Origin: CAZDDI01 sp964504195
GTDB lineage: Bacteria > Chloroflexota > Anaerolineae > B4-G1 > SLSP01
DNA: 64,000 nucleotides
Assembly (NCBI GenBank): GCA_964504195.1
Contig: CAZDDI010000001.1
Span: 186,001-250,000, forward strand
Direction of reading: 5' to 3'
Shown one piece after another: positions 48,000 to 56,110 of the stretch (the stretch's first letter is position 1; each line of letters starts with the position of its first letter). Under the pieces are notes generated by a model that had not been told where the DNA came from, did no database searches, and saw only the letters and a program-made list of their open reading frames with translations. A program made the position numbers and the translations under genes.

Positions 48000-49535
48000 T
48001 CACGCCCGCGCGGCGGTTTTGAACACGCGCCGCGCGGCCAAAGCCGTCAGATGGTAGAGATTGCGGAGTTCCTGGATGTGAAACACGCGCTGCCCCAGTT
48101 GCCGCGCAAACACTTCTTGCGCGGCGTCGGTGTGCTGATTGATGTAAAGCACTGAGGCGCGTTGCGCGCGTTGCGGCGTCCAGGTGGTGGGGATGTGCCC
48201 CAGATCGGCGTCCGTCAGCCATAGATAGTCCCAGTCGCCCGCGACCGGCAACTGCTTGAGGGCCGTGTCCAACCAGCCCAAACTGGTATTGCCCCCGCGC
48301 ACGCTGACCAGTTGCGTCAGCCGATTGCCGAGGTACACCGCGTTGTCGCTGAACGCCCAACAACGCAGTTCCCCCCCGGCTTGCAGCACGGCCGTACCGA
48401 TAGCGACCAGCGCCACCCGGGCCAGGTAGAGGCGATCCGGTTCTGCTGGGGTGGCTGCGTAGCTCCACATGCTCCCAGAGATGTCCAGGAACACGGCCAG
48501 GCGCGGCGGCGGCGCGGGTTTAGGGGTGGTCGGCAGGGTGAAGGGCGGCAGGGCGTAGCCCTCGAGCCGCGGGTTGTATTTGCCGATCCCCGCTAACGCC
48601 TGCCCCCGGAGTTGCGGCGTCCACCAGTTACCTAACTGGCGGGCTAACTGCTGCCCAGCGGCCAGGGCCGCCTGATCCGGTACATCCCACCGAATCTCAT
48701 CGGGGCCGGTTTGGCGGGTCGGGGGGCGCGTGCGCTGCTCGTTCAGCACGGCTTGCAGCGCCGGGAGAGCCACCCCCGGGCCGGCTGCTCCCGTCGGGGC
48801 GCCCTGCGGCCACTGCCAGTTTTCTGGTTCGGGCAGGGGCATCCCGTGGAGTTTAGCCAGCCGGAGCAACTCGCGCGCGGCTAAGAACGCCCCGCGCACG
48901 CCGGCGTCCAGGTTGCTACTCAAAGCGTATCTAGCATCATGGAAGAAGTTGACGCGCTTTTCCGCCGCATCGCGGATAGCATGCGTGCCCGGCGTGTAGT
49001 AAACGTGCTCCAGCTGCGCGGGCAGCCCGCGCAGCCAGGAGCGCCCCGGATCGCCGAAGCGCAGCCAGAAGAGGCACTCCTGAAAGTCCCAGTCTTGCGG
49101 CGCGGTGGCGTCCAGATCAGCGGCGCAGAGTTCGCGGGTGCGCGTGAGCCAGCCGTTAACCGGCTCGCGCCCCAGAAACTGCTCGATCCGCATATCCTCG
49201 GTGACGTTGAACACGTCGGGGAGTAGCGGATGTTCCTGCTCCGCCGCCGCCAGCAGCTCCAGGGTTTCCTGAAGCTGCGGCAGGTGGGCGATCTCGTGGG
49301 CGAGCAAGCCCAGAGCCACGTTGTTGTCGTGCTCTACGGCCACCTCACAAAAGGTTTCCGGGAGCGTGATCTGGGCCTGGGCCCCGCCAGCGCCAAACCC
49401 GGCGCTGGCGGTCTGGGCCTGCGCGTCTACGCGCACGCGCACGGGCAGCGTGGCTAACGCGGGCACGCCCAACCAGGTCGCCAGTTGCGGTAGAGCCAGG
49501 CGTAGGAGTTTGTGGGCCAGGAGTTGCGAGATCAT
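48000..49535 (-). CDS. VWA-domain protein with metallopeptidase-like motif (DUF2201-like)
   Basis: The start at 49535 (MISQLLAHKLLRLALPQLAT) overlaps the MoxR-type stop as ATGA. The 511-residue protein has LLAHEIAHLPQL, an HExxH metal site, near residue 80. A helical middle follows, then a C-terminal von Willebrand A domain with the MIDAS motif FLDISGSMWS, plus GGNTSLGW and WLTDADLG. This matches VWA-like proteins with an N-terminal peptidase-like region that pair with MoxR ATPases. Such pairs remodel or load metal into targets. The target here is unknown. Confidence 0.8.
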   Translation of the reverse strand: MISQLLAHKLLRLALPQLATWLGVPALATLPVRVRVDAQAQTASAGFGAGGAQAQITLPETFCEVAVEHDNNVALGLLAHEIAHLPQLQETLELLAAAEQEHPLLPDVFNVTEDMRIEQFLGREPVNGWLTRTRELCAADLDATAPQDWDFQECLFWLRFGDPGRSWLRGLPAQLEHVYYTPGTHAIRDAAEKRVNFFHDARYALSSNLDAGVRGAFLAARELLRLAKLHGMPLPEPENWQWPQGAPTGAAGPGVALPALQAVLNEQRTRPPTRQTGPDEIRWDVPDQAALAAGQQLARQLGNWWTPQLRGQALAGIGKYNPRLEGYALPPFTLPTTPKPAPPPRLAVFLDISGSMWSYAATPAEPDRLYLARVALVAIGTAVLQAGGELRCWAFSDNAVYLGNRLTQLVSVRGGNTSLGWLDTALKQLPVAGDWDYLWLTDADLGHIPTTWTPQRAQRASVLYINQHTDAAQEVFARQLGQRVFHIQELRNLYHLTALAARRVFKTAARA

Positions 49536-50752
49536 CGCCCACCTCCCATCGCGTTGGAGATAGTCGGGTGCTCCAGACTCATGCCGTTGCCGGCCAGAAT
49601 CCGGGTCACCGCTTCGGCGGCGATGGGATCGAGCGCCCATACCCGGTCGCGGAAGTCCCGGAACATACTGACCGCGTTGGTAGCGCGGGTGAGGGCCTGG
49701 TATTCGAGCGGGAGGGGGATTTCCCCTTGCTCGTAACCATCCCAGAGCGTGCCGACGAGTTCGCGCACCTTGCCGGGCAGCGGTTGCAAGACCGCGCGCG
49801 CTAACTCCACGCGCACGACTTGAAACCGCCGGACCAACGCCGGGTCGAGCGGATGAACATTGGTGTTGCCGGCCAGCGTCCACAACAAGCGGTCTGCCGG
49901 GGCCCACTCAGTCCGCCCCAGCAAGGGGCTTTCGACGACGTAGACGAAGGCGATCTCGGCCGGGATGTCCAGCCCGCGCCGCCGGGCCAGGCTCGCGCTG
50001 AGCGGTTGCACGGCGCGGAGCAGCACGTCGGTAGCGCGGGGCGAGAAGCGGGTGATCTCATCGAGGAAGAGGAGCACGCGCTCCCCCTCGCGCGCGCGTT
50101 GGAACGCGCGCCCGATGGGGCCCCACGCCCACTCGCGGCTGGCCGTCCAGGAGCCGATCAGGTCGGCGTCCGTCCAGGACTCGGACCCGACGCCCTCTTC
50201 GAGCGCCATGTCCAGTCCCTCGACGACGGCGTGCACGGCGGACGTTTTTCCGGCGCCGGTGGGGCCCAAGAGGAGCGGCTCAGCGCCGCCCAGGAGCATG
50301 GCCCCCAGCAGATCGCCCAGCGCGCCGATGGCTTGCCCGACCGCGGCACTGATGGCCGCGCCCGGCCAGCCGTTAGCGGCCGGCGGGGGCTGCGAGGGCG
50401 CAGCGGTGAGGTTGACCCACTGCGGATGATGTTGCGCGAGCCAGTAAAACAGGGCGACCAGGTGCTTGCAGGGCTCGCCCGCGGCTTGCTGCCGCGTGCG
50501 GAAGTCCTGGCAGGTGCAGTCCGCCCGGCCACCTGGTTTTTGCAGGATAGTGGCATGGCGGCTGGTCCCCGAACTGGCCGGGAACTCTACGCTCAAGGCA
50601 TCCGCGTCGAATTGCGGGATGTTGACGCCCGCGCGCGAGGTCGCGCGCCCCGGAGTAGGCATATCTTTGGCCAGTTGTTGCCCGCGAACATCGCGGCCAC
50701 TGTCAGGTAAGGCCGTGAGGCCAAATGGGTGTAACACGTTCAGGTCTAGCAT
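49532..50752 (-). CDS. MoxR-like AAA+ ATPase with N-terminal SWIM zinc finger
   Basis: The 406-residue protein has a SWIM-type finger CTCQDFRTRQQAAGEPCKH at about 78-96 (CxC ... CxH). A AAA+ domain follows: Walker A GPTGAGKTS, Walker B LLFLDEITRFSP, and a late NxNVHPLDPALVRRF sensor and arginine-finger region. SWIM domains bind nucleic acid or protein. MoxR proteins act with VWA partners, and the next gene encodes one with a four-base overlap. Confidence 0.85.
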   Translation of the reverse strand: MLDLNVLHPFGLTALPDSGRDVRGQQLAKDMPTPGRATSRAGVNIPQFDADALSVEFPASSGTSRHATILQKPGGRADCTCQDFRTRQQAAGEPCKHLVALFYWLAQHHPQWVNLTAAPSQPPPAANGWPGAAISAAVGQAIGALGDLLGAMLLGGAEPLLLGPTGAGKTSAVHAVVEGLDMALEEGVGSESWTDADLIGSWTASREWAWGPIGRAFQRAREGERVLLFLDEITRFSPRATDVLLRAVQPLSASLARRRGLDIPAEIAFVYVVESPLLGRTEWAPADRLLWTLAGNTNVHPLDPALVRRFQVVRVELARAVLQPLPGKVRELVGTLWDGYEQGEIPLPLEYQALTRATNAVSMFRDFRDRVWALDPIAAEAVTRILAGNGMSLEHPTISNAMGGGR

Positions 50753-50781
50753 GGCAGGTCTCCTTACAGGTAATTTCAGGT
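50753..50781 (-). promoter_or_regulatory. ACCTGAA leader of the MoxR-type gene
   Basis: Coding strand: ACCTGAA, ATT, ACCTGTAAGGAG, ACCTGCC, ATG. A further ACCTGAA occurs six bases inside the gene. Confidence 0.6.
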
Positions 50782-50805
50782 GTTACCCGGTGTTGAGCCG
50801 GGTAG

Positions 50806-50834
50806 CGCCCGGCCAGCTGGGAGCTGGCCGGGCG
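50806..50834 (-). repeat. 13-bp hairpin between the clamp-like gene and the MoxR leader
   Basis: CGCCCGGCCAGCT (50806-50818) and AGCTGGCCGGGCG (50822-50834) pair perfectly around a three-base loop. Confidence 0.6.
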
Positions 50835-50848
50835 GGAAAGCGGGAAAA

Positions 50849-52357
50849 CTAAGCCTTACGGCGCGGGTGAATGGGCATGAGCGCCGCGATGGCTTGGGGG
50901 AGCTCTTCATCCGCCTCTTCAGAGGCGGTAGCGGCTACCCACAACATCAACGGAACGGCGGGCGAAGTGCCGGGGCGTTTGCTAACCGGATTTTCAGGGA
51001 GCGGACCAGGATCCCACCCCAGCAGCACCGCGTCGGCGGGCAGGAGCCCGTCCAACGCGGCTTTGAGGTACTGGGCGTTCCAGTCCCACCCCGGAAAGTC
51101 GCCGGGATAACAGATGTCTACGGGAATCTCCCGGCACACGTCGCCGGCTTCAGCGCGGGCGATGATCTGAAGTTCTCCGGTGTCGGCATAGCCCAACTCA
51201 ACCTGGTAATACCCCGTCCCGCGCACCAGCGGCAGCAGCGCCGTGAGCGCCTCCTGCACCGGGGCCGGTGAGACGCGCAAGCGCGCCGTGGCCCCGACCA
51301 ACCCGGACTGATAGATACGGAGGGCATTGGGATACGCGGTACAGTCGTGTTGGAAGCGCAGGGCCACTTGTTCCCCGGCGGGCCCCGTGCCCGTCAGGAC
51401 GAGCCGCACAGAGCGGTTTTCATGCAGATAAACGCGCAAAGTGGGAGCGGTGAGTTTGCGCGCCTGCTTGAGCAGCTCGGGCGGGATGCTGATGGCGGCG
51501 TCACTGCGCGGGAGCGTCGCGGCCAGGGCTACGGGGACGCGCTGGGTTACAGCGACAAACCCGTTAGCCCCCGTCACGGCCATCCCCAGATACGCCAGGT
51601 CGGGGTGCTGGTCAGTCTCCGCGCACTGATGCCCGCTTTCGATGAGGAGCAGACCGCATTCAGGACACTTGAAAATCGGATGTAACGCCAGGTGCGTTAG
51701 CGTCTGATGATCCGTGTCCGTGCTGACTGCTGGCAACACCGTAGCGAGCAAGTCCAGGGCAGCGGGGGTGAGTTCAGCGGTGTAGCGCAGGTCGCCCAAC
51801 TCGGAGTCCAGTAGCACGGGATTGGGGAACTCGGCTGCCGCCATGCCGCGGATTTCCGCGACGGCGTTACCGCCCGTGTCCGCGATGTGCAGTTGGGGTT
51901 GTGGTTGCAACTCCGGTTTGAGTTGCGGGTCGTAGGGCGGCACATCTGCCTGCAACACCAACGACGTGCGCGCGTGAGCTTTGCCCAGGGCTTGGAGCGC
52001 CGTGGGATCGGCCAGCAGGGCGAAGGGCGCCCCTATGGGCGTCGGCAGCGTGATCCGGTAGAGCCGTTCCAGGTTGGTGGCCGTGACGGTCAAATGGCCG
52101 TTGGCCTCGAGGTGGACCTGGTTCAAGACCGGAATCTTGGACCGGGTAACGTGCGCCTGCATGGCCCACTGGACGGCTTGCGCCAACGCCGCGCCGGTGA
52201 GACTGGTCGGCGGCGCCGCGGTGGCTTTTGCCTTCCGCGCCGGCGCGTAGAGCGCCGCGATCTCCCCAGCGAGCATGGTCGCGCGCTCGGGGGTCATCAA
52301 CGGGATGTCCAACAACAAAGTGGTGAGCGCCTGTTGGCGCTGCGTAGCGGTAGACAT
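50849..52357 (-). CDS. DnaN-like DNA sliding clamp with zinc-ribbon insertion
   Basis: The 502-residue protein shows clamp features. These are IPVLNQVHLEANGHLTVTAT at about 75-94, AAEFPNPV near 178, ISIPPELLKQARKL, and the domain-III strand DWNAQYLKAALDGL near 430. A four-cysteine insertion (CPECGLLLIESGHQC) sits in the middle domain, and the C terminus is extended compared with ordinary DnaN (about 370 residues). Sliding clamps hold polymerase on DNA. With the DnaE-type polymerase, SSB and ERF proteins this suggests the replicon brings its own polymerase holder. Identity is weak, so a structure prediction would be decisive. Confidence 0.6.
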   Translation of the reverse strand: MSTATQRQQALTTLLLDIPLMTPERATMLAGEIAALYAPARKAKATAAPPTSLTGAALAQAVQWAMQAHVTRSKIPVLNQVHLEANGHLTVTATNLERLYRITLPTPIGAPFALLADPTALQALGKAHARTSLVLQADVPPYDPQLKPELQPQPQLHIADTGGNAVAEIRGMAAAEFPNPVLLDSELGDLRYTAELTPAALDLLATVLPAVSTDTDHQTLTHLALHPIFKCPECGLLLIESGHQCAETDQHPDLAYLGMAVTGANGFVAVTQRVPVALAATLPRSDAAISIPPELLKQARKLTAPTLRVYLHENRSVRLVLTGTGPAGEQVALRFQHDCTAYPNALRIYQSGLVGATARLRVSPAPVQEALTALLPLVRGTGYYQVELGYADTGELQIIARAEAGDVCREIPVDICYPGDFPGWDWNAQYLKAALDGLLPADAVLLGWDPGPLPENPVSKRPGTSPAVPLMLWVAATASEEADEELPQAIAALMPIHPRRKA

Positions 52358-52385
52358 AACAGACTCCTTTCAGGTAAGTGCAGGT
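52358..52385 (-). promoter_or_regulatory. ACCTGAA leader of the clamp-like gene
   Basis: Coding strand: ACCTGCA, CTT, ACCTGAAAGGAG, TCTGTT, ATG. Confidence 0.6.
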
Positions 52386-52391
52386 GCGCGG

Positions 52392-53519
52392 TTAAACCGC
52401 GCATTGGGCGAGTTGGGCTTGCGTCACGGGCACGCGCACCAGGCTCTCGCCCCGGAAGCCCGGGGTAGCGATGAAGAGGTCCCCCTGGCGATTGATGGCC
52501 TTGACCCAGCCTTCCCGCGTGACGGTGGCTTCCGGGGAGGCGCGCCAGAGCACGGGCTTATTCAGCCAGGTTTCGAGCGCGCTCACGGGCGCCGCCGGCG
52601 CGGGGGCGGGTAAGGGAGCAGGTGCAGGTTCAGGTGAGGAATCCACGGGCGCGGGGAGCGCCGGCGCGTTCAAATACGCGCGGAGCGTTTCCGGATCCCG
52701 CTGAGCCAGGGTGAAAGCAGCGGGCGCGGGTTCAGGCGTGGCGGCGACCGCCGTACTAGCCGGCTTAGCCACCGCGTAGTCCGTCCGGTGGACGAAGTGA
52801 GCTTCCACCTGGAAATTGGTGAAGCGGAAGGCCCCCGGCAAGCGTTGCTGGACGTGCTCCACTACGAACCGCTCCGCGAAGAACGCCGCCTGCTTTTGCG
52901 GCAGGCGCTCCAGGAAGTGCGGACGCCGCTCCCCTTGACCGGGCAGGATGAACAACCCCTGGCCATCCATTTTGAGCGCGTGGGCGGCCAGTTCCAGGAA
53001 CAGCACTTCTGAGCGTTTCGCGCCCAGTTGGGAACACTGTTCGGCGGTATACAGCCCGCGCTGGATGCCGAAGGGGGGATTCATAATCACGAAGTCGAAA
53101 GCCCCGGCGAACTCATCCCAGAGGTCAAACGCATTGGCCCAGCGCCACTCTACCCAGGGGTAGAGCCGCCGGCCGATCTGCGTCGCTTCCTCTTCGATGT
53201 CGCAGGCAACCACTGCGACGCCGTAATCTGCCACCCAGTCGAGCGCGTGGAGCAAGTTGCCGATGCCCGCGCAGGGGTCGAGGATCCGGCAGCCGGGAAA
53301 CGGCACGAGGACGCCGAGCGCCGCAACGGCCATCTCCAGCGGGGTGTAGTGTTGCCCGGCCCCGCCGATGTCGGGGGGCACATACTGGGACACCACGGCT
53401 TCCCGGTCGAGGTCTGGCACGGTCGGGTGCTTGTCGCGGGAGTTTTCCCGAAACGGCACGCCTTGCAGCCAGGCGGTGATCCGGTCGCGGTCTTTGAGTT
53501 GGGCTTTAGTGAGTTTCAT
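52392..53519 (-). CDS. N6-adenine-type DNA methyltransferase
   Basis: The 375-residue protein has the SAM motif ILDPCAGIGNLLHAL (about 79-93), an acidic second motif VVACDIEEEA and the catalytic NPPFGIQ (about 150-156), which is the N6-adenine class. The C terminus after residue 260 is a proline/alanine-rich linker followed by a small beta domain (TREGWVKAINRQGDLFIATP). It starts 10 bases after the Cas4-like gene behind GGAGG. No cognate restriction enzyme is adjacent. Confidence 0.8.
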   Translation of the reverse strand: MKLTKAQLKDRDRITAWLQGVPFRENSRDKHPTVPDLDREAVVSQYVPPDIGGAGQHYTPLEMAVAALGVLVPFPGCRILDPCAGIGNLLHALDWVADYGVAVVACDIEEEATQIGRRLYPWVEWRWANAFDLWDEFAGAFDFVIMNPPFGIQRGLYTAEQCSQLGAKRSEVLFLELAAHALKMDGQGLFILPGQGERRPHFLERLPQKQAAFFAERFVVEHVQQRLPGAFRFTNFQVEAHFVHRTDYAVAKPASTAVAATPEPAPAAFTLAQRDPETLRAYLNAPALPAPVDSSPEPAPAPLPAPAPAAPVSALETWLNKPVLWRASPEATVTREGWVKAINRQGDLFIATPGFRGESLVRVPVTQAQLAQCAV

Positions 53520-53529
53520 GGCCCGCCTC

Positions 53530-54495
53530 CTAGACGACGACTTCCGGGTAGAGTACCGCTTCGGCTTCCGCTGCCAGGTCCCGTTGCGTCAGCGCGTGTT
53601 GCAGCGCTTCGGCCTCCTGAGTCGCGCGCTGGCACGCGGCGAAGACGGGGCAGTAGTTACACCGCCATTCTTCATCTGCGTTGCCCTGCACGCCTTCCGG
53701 CAGGCCGGCGAGATCCAAGATCTCGAACTCCTGCATCCGGGCTTCCAGGTAGGCTTGGGTAGTTTCCAGGTCCCACAGTTCCACCGGCACGCGCAATACT
53801 TCGCTCATATCCAGGTACACGATCTCGGCAGTCTGGACGGAGTAACCCGCTTGCGCGAGCAGCCAGGCGTAGGCGTTGAGTTGCGCCGTGTGGCTACTGT
53901 AGGGCTGCGGGGGCAGGATTTCGGGAGCAAGATCGTTTGCCTGATGCACCGCACCGCACGCCCCGCAGGTGGCTTTAGTCCCCTTGCGGTAACGATAGCG
54001 GTCAGCGCGCATGACGCTCTGGCACGCGGGGCAGATGTACTGCTTGATGCTCTCGGGCACGGCTTTGGTGGTCTTGTAGTCCACCAGATGACCGCGCCCG
54101 GGATAGAACAGGTCTATCTGGCCGGTGAAGAGTTGCCCGGCGAGTTCAGCGTAGAAGCGGGTTTCGAGCATCACGTCCGGTTCGTCTTGGGCCGCGTACT
54201 CCAGGATGCCGTGGGCGAGTTTGCCGCGAAACGCCCAATAGGCGCGCGCGGGCTGGATATAATACGGCTCCTGGTCGCGCAAGACGACTTGCCGCAAGCA
54301 GCCCAGCACCTCGGTCGCCGAGTAAGCCGGCAGCTCGCGGGGCAGATTGCTTTCGCTGAGGCCCTTAACGAGCGGCGGGGTGAAGGGGCATAAGCTGCCC
54401 TCGGCGTTGAGTTGGCCCCCCGCGCGGCTACAGGCCAGACAATCAGCGGGGGTTTTCTCTTCCCCCGTAGCGTAGCAGATGAATCCTTGAAACAT
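53530..54495 (-). CDS. Cas4/RecB-like PD-(D/E)XK nuclease with C-terminal Fe-S cysteines
   Basis: The start at 54495 (MFQGFICYATGEEKTPADCL) is set by the leader. The 321-residue protein has YSATEVLGCLRQVVLRD, GKLAHGILE (His), FTGQIDLFY (Asp) and HLVDYKTTK (DxK), the RecB-family order. An inserted zinc ribbon (CPACQSV ... CGACGAV) splits the core. The end CNYCPVFAACQRA, with the early CLRQ cysteine, gives the four cysteines of the Cas4/AddB Fe-S cluster. Likely a 5'-3' DNA exonuclease for recombination with the ERF protein. Confidence 0.82.
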   Translation of the reverse strand: MFQGFICYATGEEKTPADCLACSRAGGQLNAEGSLCPFTPPLVKGLSESNLPRELPAYSATEVLGCLRQVVLRDQEPYYIQPARAYWAFRGKLAHGILEYAAQDEPDVMLETRFYAELAGQLFTGQIDLFYPGRGHLVDYKTTKAVPESIKQYICPACQSVMRADRYRYRKGTKATCGACGAVHQANDLAPEILPPQPYSSHTAQLNAYAWLLAQAGYSVQTAEIVYLDMSEVLRVPVELWDLETTQAYLEARMQEFEILDLAGLPEGVQGNADEEWRCNYCPVFAACQRATQEAEALQHALTQRDLAAEAEAVLYPEVVV

Positions 54496-54528
54496 TGCAG
54501 GTCTCCTTTCAGGTAAGTTCAGGTAAGG
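54496..54528 (-). promoter_or_regulatory. ACCTGAA leader of the Cas4-like gene
   Basis: Coding strand: ACCTGAA, CTT, ACCTGAAAGGAG, ACCTGCA, ATG. Confidence 0.65.
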
Positions 54529-54530
54529 CA

Positions 54531-54560
54531 CGCCCCCACCAACCCAGGTCGGTGGGGGCG
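54531..54560 (-). repeat. 10-bp hairpin before the Cas4-like leader
   Basis: CGCCCCCACC (54531-54540) pairs with GGTGGGGGCG (54551-54560) around a ten-base loop, between the SSB stop and the next leader. Confidence 0.6.
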
Positions 54561-54585
54561 CGTGGTAAGCGGCTGGGTGGCCCGG

Positions 54586-54969
54586 TTACGCGGATTCTGC
54601 GTACTCGGCGTACTCTTCTTCGGCATACTCCGCGGCGCGCGGCCCGCCGCCCAAGAGGACGATGCGGGTGACGTGCGTTTCCGTGAAGTATTTGGTTTCG
54701 CCGTTTTGTTCGTAAGAGCGCGTCCGGGGCATCCCCTCGAAGTACACCTGCTTCCCTTTCACGAGATAGGGGTGCAGGGCCACGGCGAGGTTATCCCAGA
54801 TCACGAGGTTGACGCCTTCGACGTCTTGCCCGGCGGCGCAGATCACGCGCGCTTTCACGCGCATTTTCCCGCCTTCCGTGCGCGGGGCGACGAGTTCGGC
54901 GTCCGCGGCGAGATTGCCGATGCCGCGGGTCTCCACAAAACCGGTGTTTTTACGAGTTTGGTCAGACAT
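54586..54969 (-). CDS. ssb: Single-stranded DNA-binding protein
   Basis: The 127-residue protein has an OB fold of SSB type (GFVETRGIGNLAADAELVAP, then VNLVIWDNLAVALHPYLVKG, KQVYFEGMPRTRSYEQNGET). Its acidic C-terminal tail (YAEEEYAEYAESA) lacks the canonical DDDIPF, so partner binding may differ from the host SSB. It fits with the ERF and nuclease genes as a recombination and replication set. Confidence 0.85.
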   Translation of the reverse strand: MSDQTRKNTGFVETRGIGNLAADAELVAPRTEGGKMRVKARVICAAGQDVEGVNLVIWDNLAVALHPYLVKGKQVYFEGMPRTRSYEQNGETKYFTETHVTRIVLLGGGPRAAEYAEEEYAEYAESA

Positions 54970-54989
54970 TGCAGGTCTCCTTCAGGTTA
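54970..54989 (-). promoter_or_regulatory. ACCTGAA leader of ssb
   Basis: Coding strand: TAACCTGAAGGAG, ACCTGCA, ATG. A short, single-repeat form. Confidence 0.6.
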
Positions 54990-55058
54990 CAGAATTGAGT
55001 TTTTCAGTTTCGCCAGGTCTACCAGGTACAACAGGGGTGAGCCTACACAGCGCGGGAG

Positions 55059-55100
55059 TTGCCCACTGCCGGGGTTACTGTAACCCTGGCCCAGTTGGGC
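55059..55100 (-). repeat. Nested stem in the ERF-ssb gap
   Basis: GGGTTA/TAACCC lies inside a partial TTGCCCA/TGGGCAA outer stem. The 255-base gap between the ERF stop and ssb otherwise shows only GC-rich repeats of GCGCC type and no gene. Confidence 0.4.
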
Positions 55101-55224
55101 AATTACGCGCCGGGACACGCGCCATAGCGCGCCGGCACAGGCCGGGAGTCAGGGCTCAGGGGGGCGCGGATTAGCGCGCCATACAGGTCTATGCGCTTGA
55201 GGGTTTACTGGCGGGGGTGCGTCA

Positions 55225-56067
55225 CTAAGCGCGGGCGGCCACCACGACGGCCGCGGCGGCTTTGATGTCGGGGCGGGTGCTGTTTTCAGCGAGGAAGCCC
55301 ACGAATCCGGGATCCACGCGCTCGGCTTCGGCCAGGGTCTTGCCCTTGAGTCCCGGATTGTTCCGGTTGCCGAAGGGCAGCACGGTGGCCCAGGCTTGCT
55401 CCAGAGCCGGGTTGGTGGTGGGTGACGGCGGAGCAGGCGGAGCAGGTGGGGTAGCCCCCTTGCCAGCGGGTTGAGCCGCAGCGGGCGGGGCGGCGGGTTT
55501 CGCCGCGCCATTGCCGCCGGGCTTGGTCGCCGCCGGAGGCGGAGCAGCCGGTTTGGGCGCGCCGTTGCTTGCAGGCTTAGCCGTAGCGGGTGGGGGAGCA
55601 GCCGGTTTAGCTGCCCCATTACCGCCGGGTTTAGCCGTAGCGGGCGGTGGAGTGGGCTTAGCCCCCGGGCGGGACGAGGCCGCGTTAGCGTCGTCGTCGT
55701 CATCGCCGGCCAGATTCAGCATCGCCAGGAGCGAGTAGCGCCGCGCGTAAGTCACCGCGGACGCGAACCCCTGCGGATCGGGCTTGACCGGGTTGAGCGG
55801 ATAGTCGCTGATGAGCTCTTCGCCGCTGGTGTGCAGCAGGCGCGTGCGCAGTACAGGGGTCTCCCCCAACAGCGCGGCGCCTTGCACCACCGCCAGCCCA
55901 TGCTTCGCCAACAAGGGACGCACATACGCCACGATCTCATCGAGGGGCGCGTAGGTGCTTTTGAAGTGGGGATTGCTGGCGCTCTTCGCGGGGTTCTCCA
56001 ACTCCAACGCGGCATTGACTAACGCCAACGCCAGAAAACTGGTGGTAGCAGGTGTTTGAGATTCCAT
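55225..56067 (-). CDS. ERF-family single-strand annealing protein with repetitive linker
   Basis: The 280-residue protein begins with the ERF core (FLALALVNAALELENPAKSA, FKSTYAPLDEIVAYVRPLLA, GFASAVTYARRYSLLAMLNL, then AGDDDDDAN). Residues 133-215 are a low-complexity linker of repeats such as PPPATAKPGGNGAAKPA. The last 60 residues (PFGNRNNPGLKGKTLAEAER, then VDPGFVGFLAEN) resemble the small C-terminal domain seen on ExoX-like and other recombination proteins. ERF proteins anneal complementary strands during phage and plasmid recombination. Confidence 0.85.
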   Translation of the reverse strand: MESQTPATTSFLALALVNAALELENPAKSASNPHFKSTYAPLDEIVAYVRPLLAKHGLAVVQGAALLGETPVLRTRLLHTSGEELISDYPLNPVKPDPQGFASAVTYARRYSLLAMLNLAGDDDDDANAASSRPGAKPTPPPATAKPGGNGAAKPAAPPPATAKPASNGAPKPAAPPPAATKPGGNGAAKPAAPPAAAQPAGKGATPPAPPAPPSPTTNPALEQAWATVLPFGNRNNPGLKGKTLAEAERVDPGFVGFLAENSTRPDIKAAAAVVVAARA

Positions 56068-56110
56068 TTCAATTCAACTCCTTTCAGATCAGGTAATTTA
56101 GTTTCAGGTC
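56068..56110 (-). promoter_or_regulatory. ACCTGAA leader of the ERF gene
   Basis: Coding strand: ACCTGAAACTAAATT, ACCTGATCTGAAAGGAG, ten bases, ATG. The second repeat is stretched by four bases and the spacer is the longest of the set. Confidence 0.55.

Noticed and set aside
53368..54393. Plus-strand frame of 341 codons
   Set aside because: Antisense to the Cas4-like nuclease gene, which has a leader and conserved motifs.
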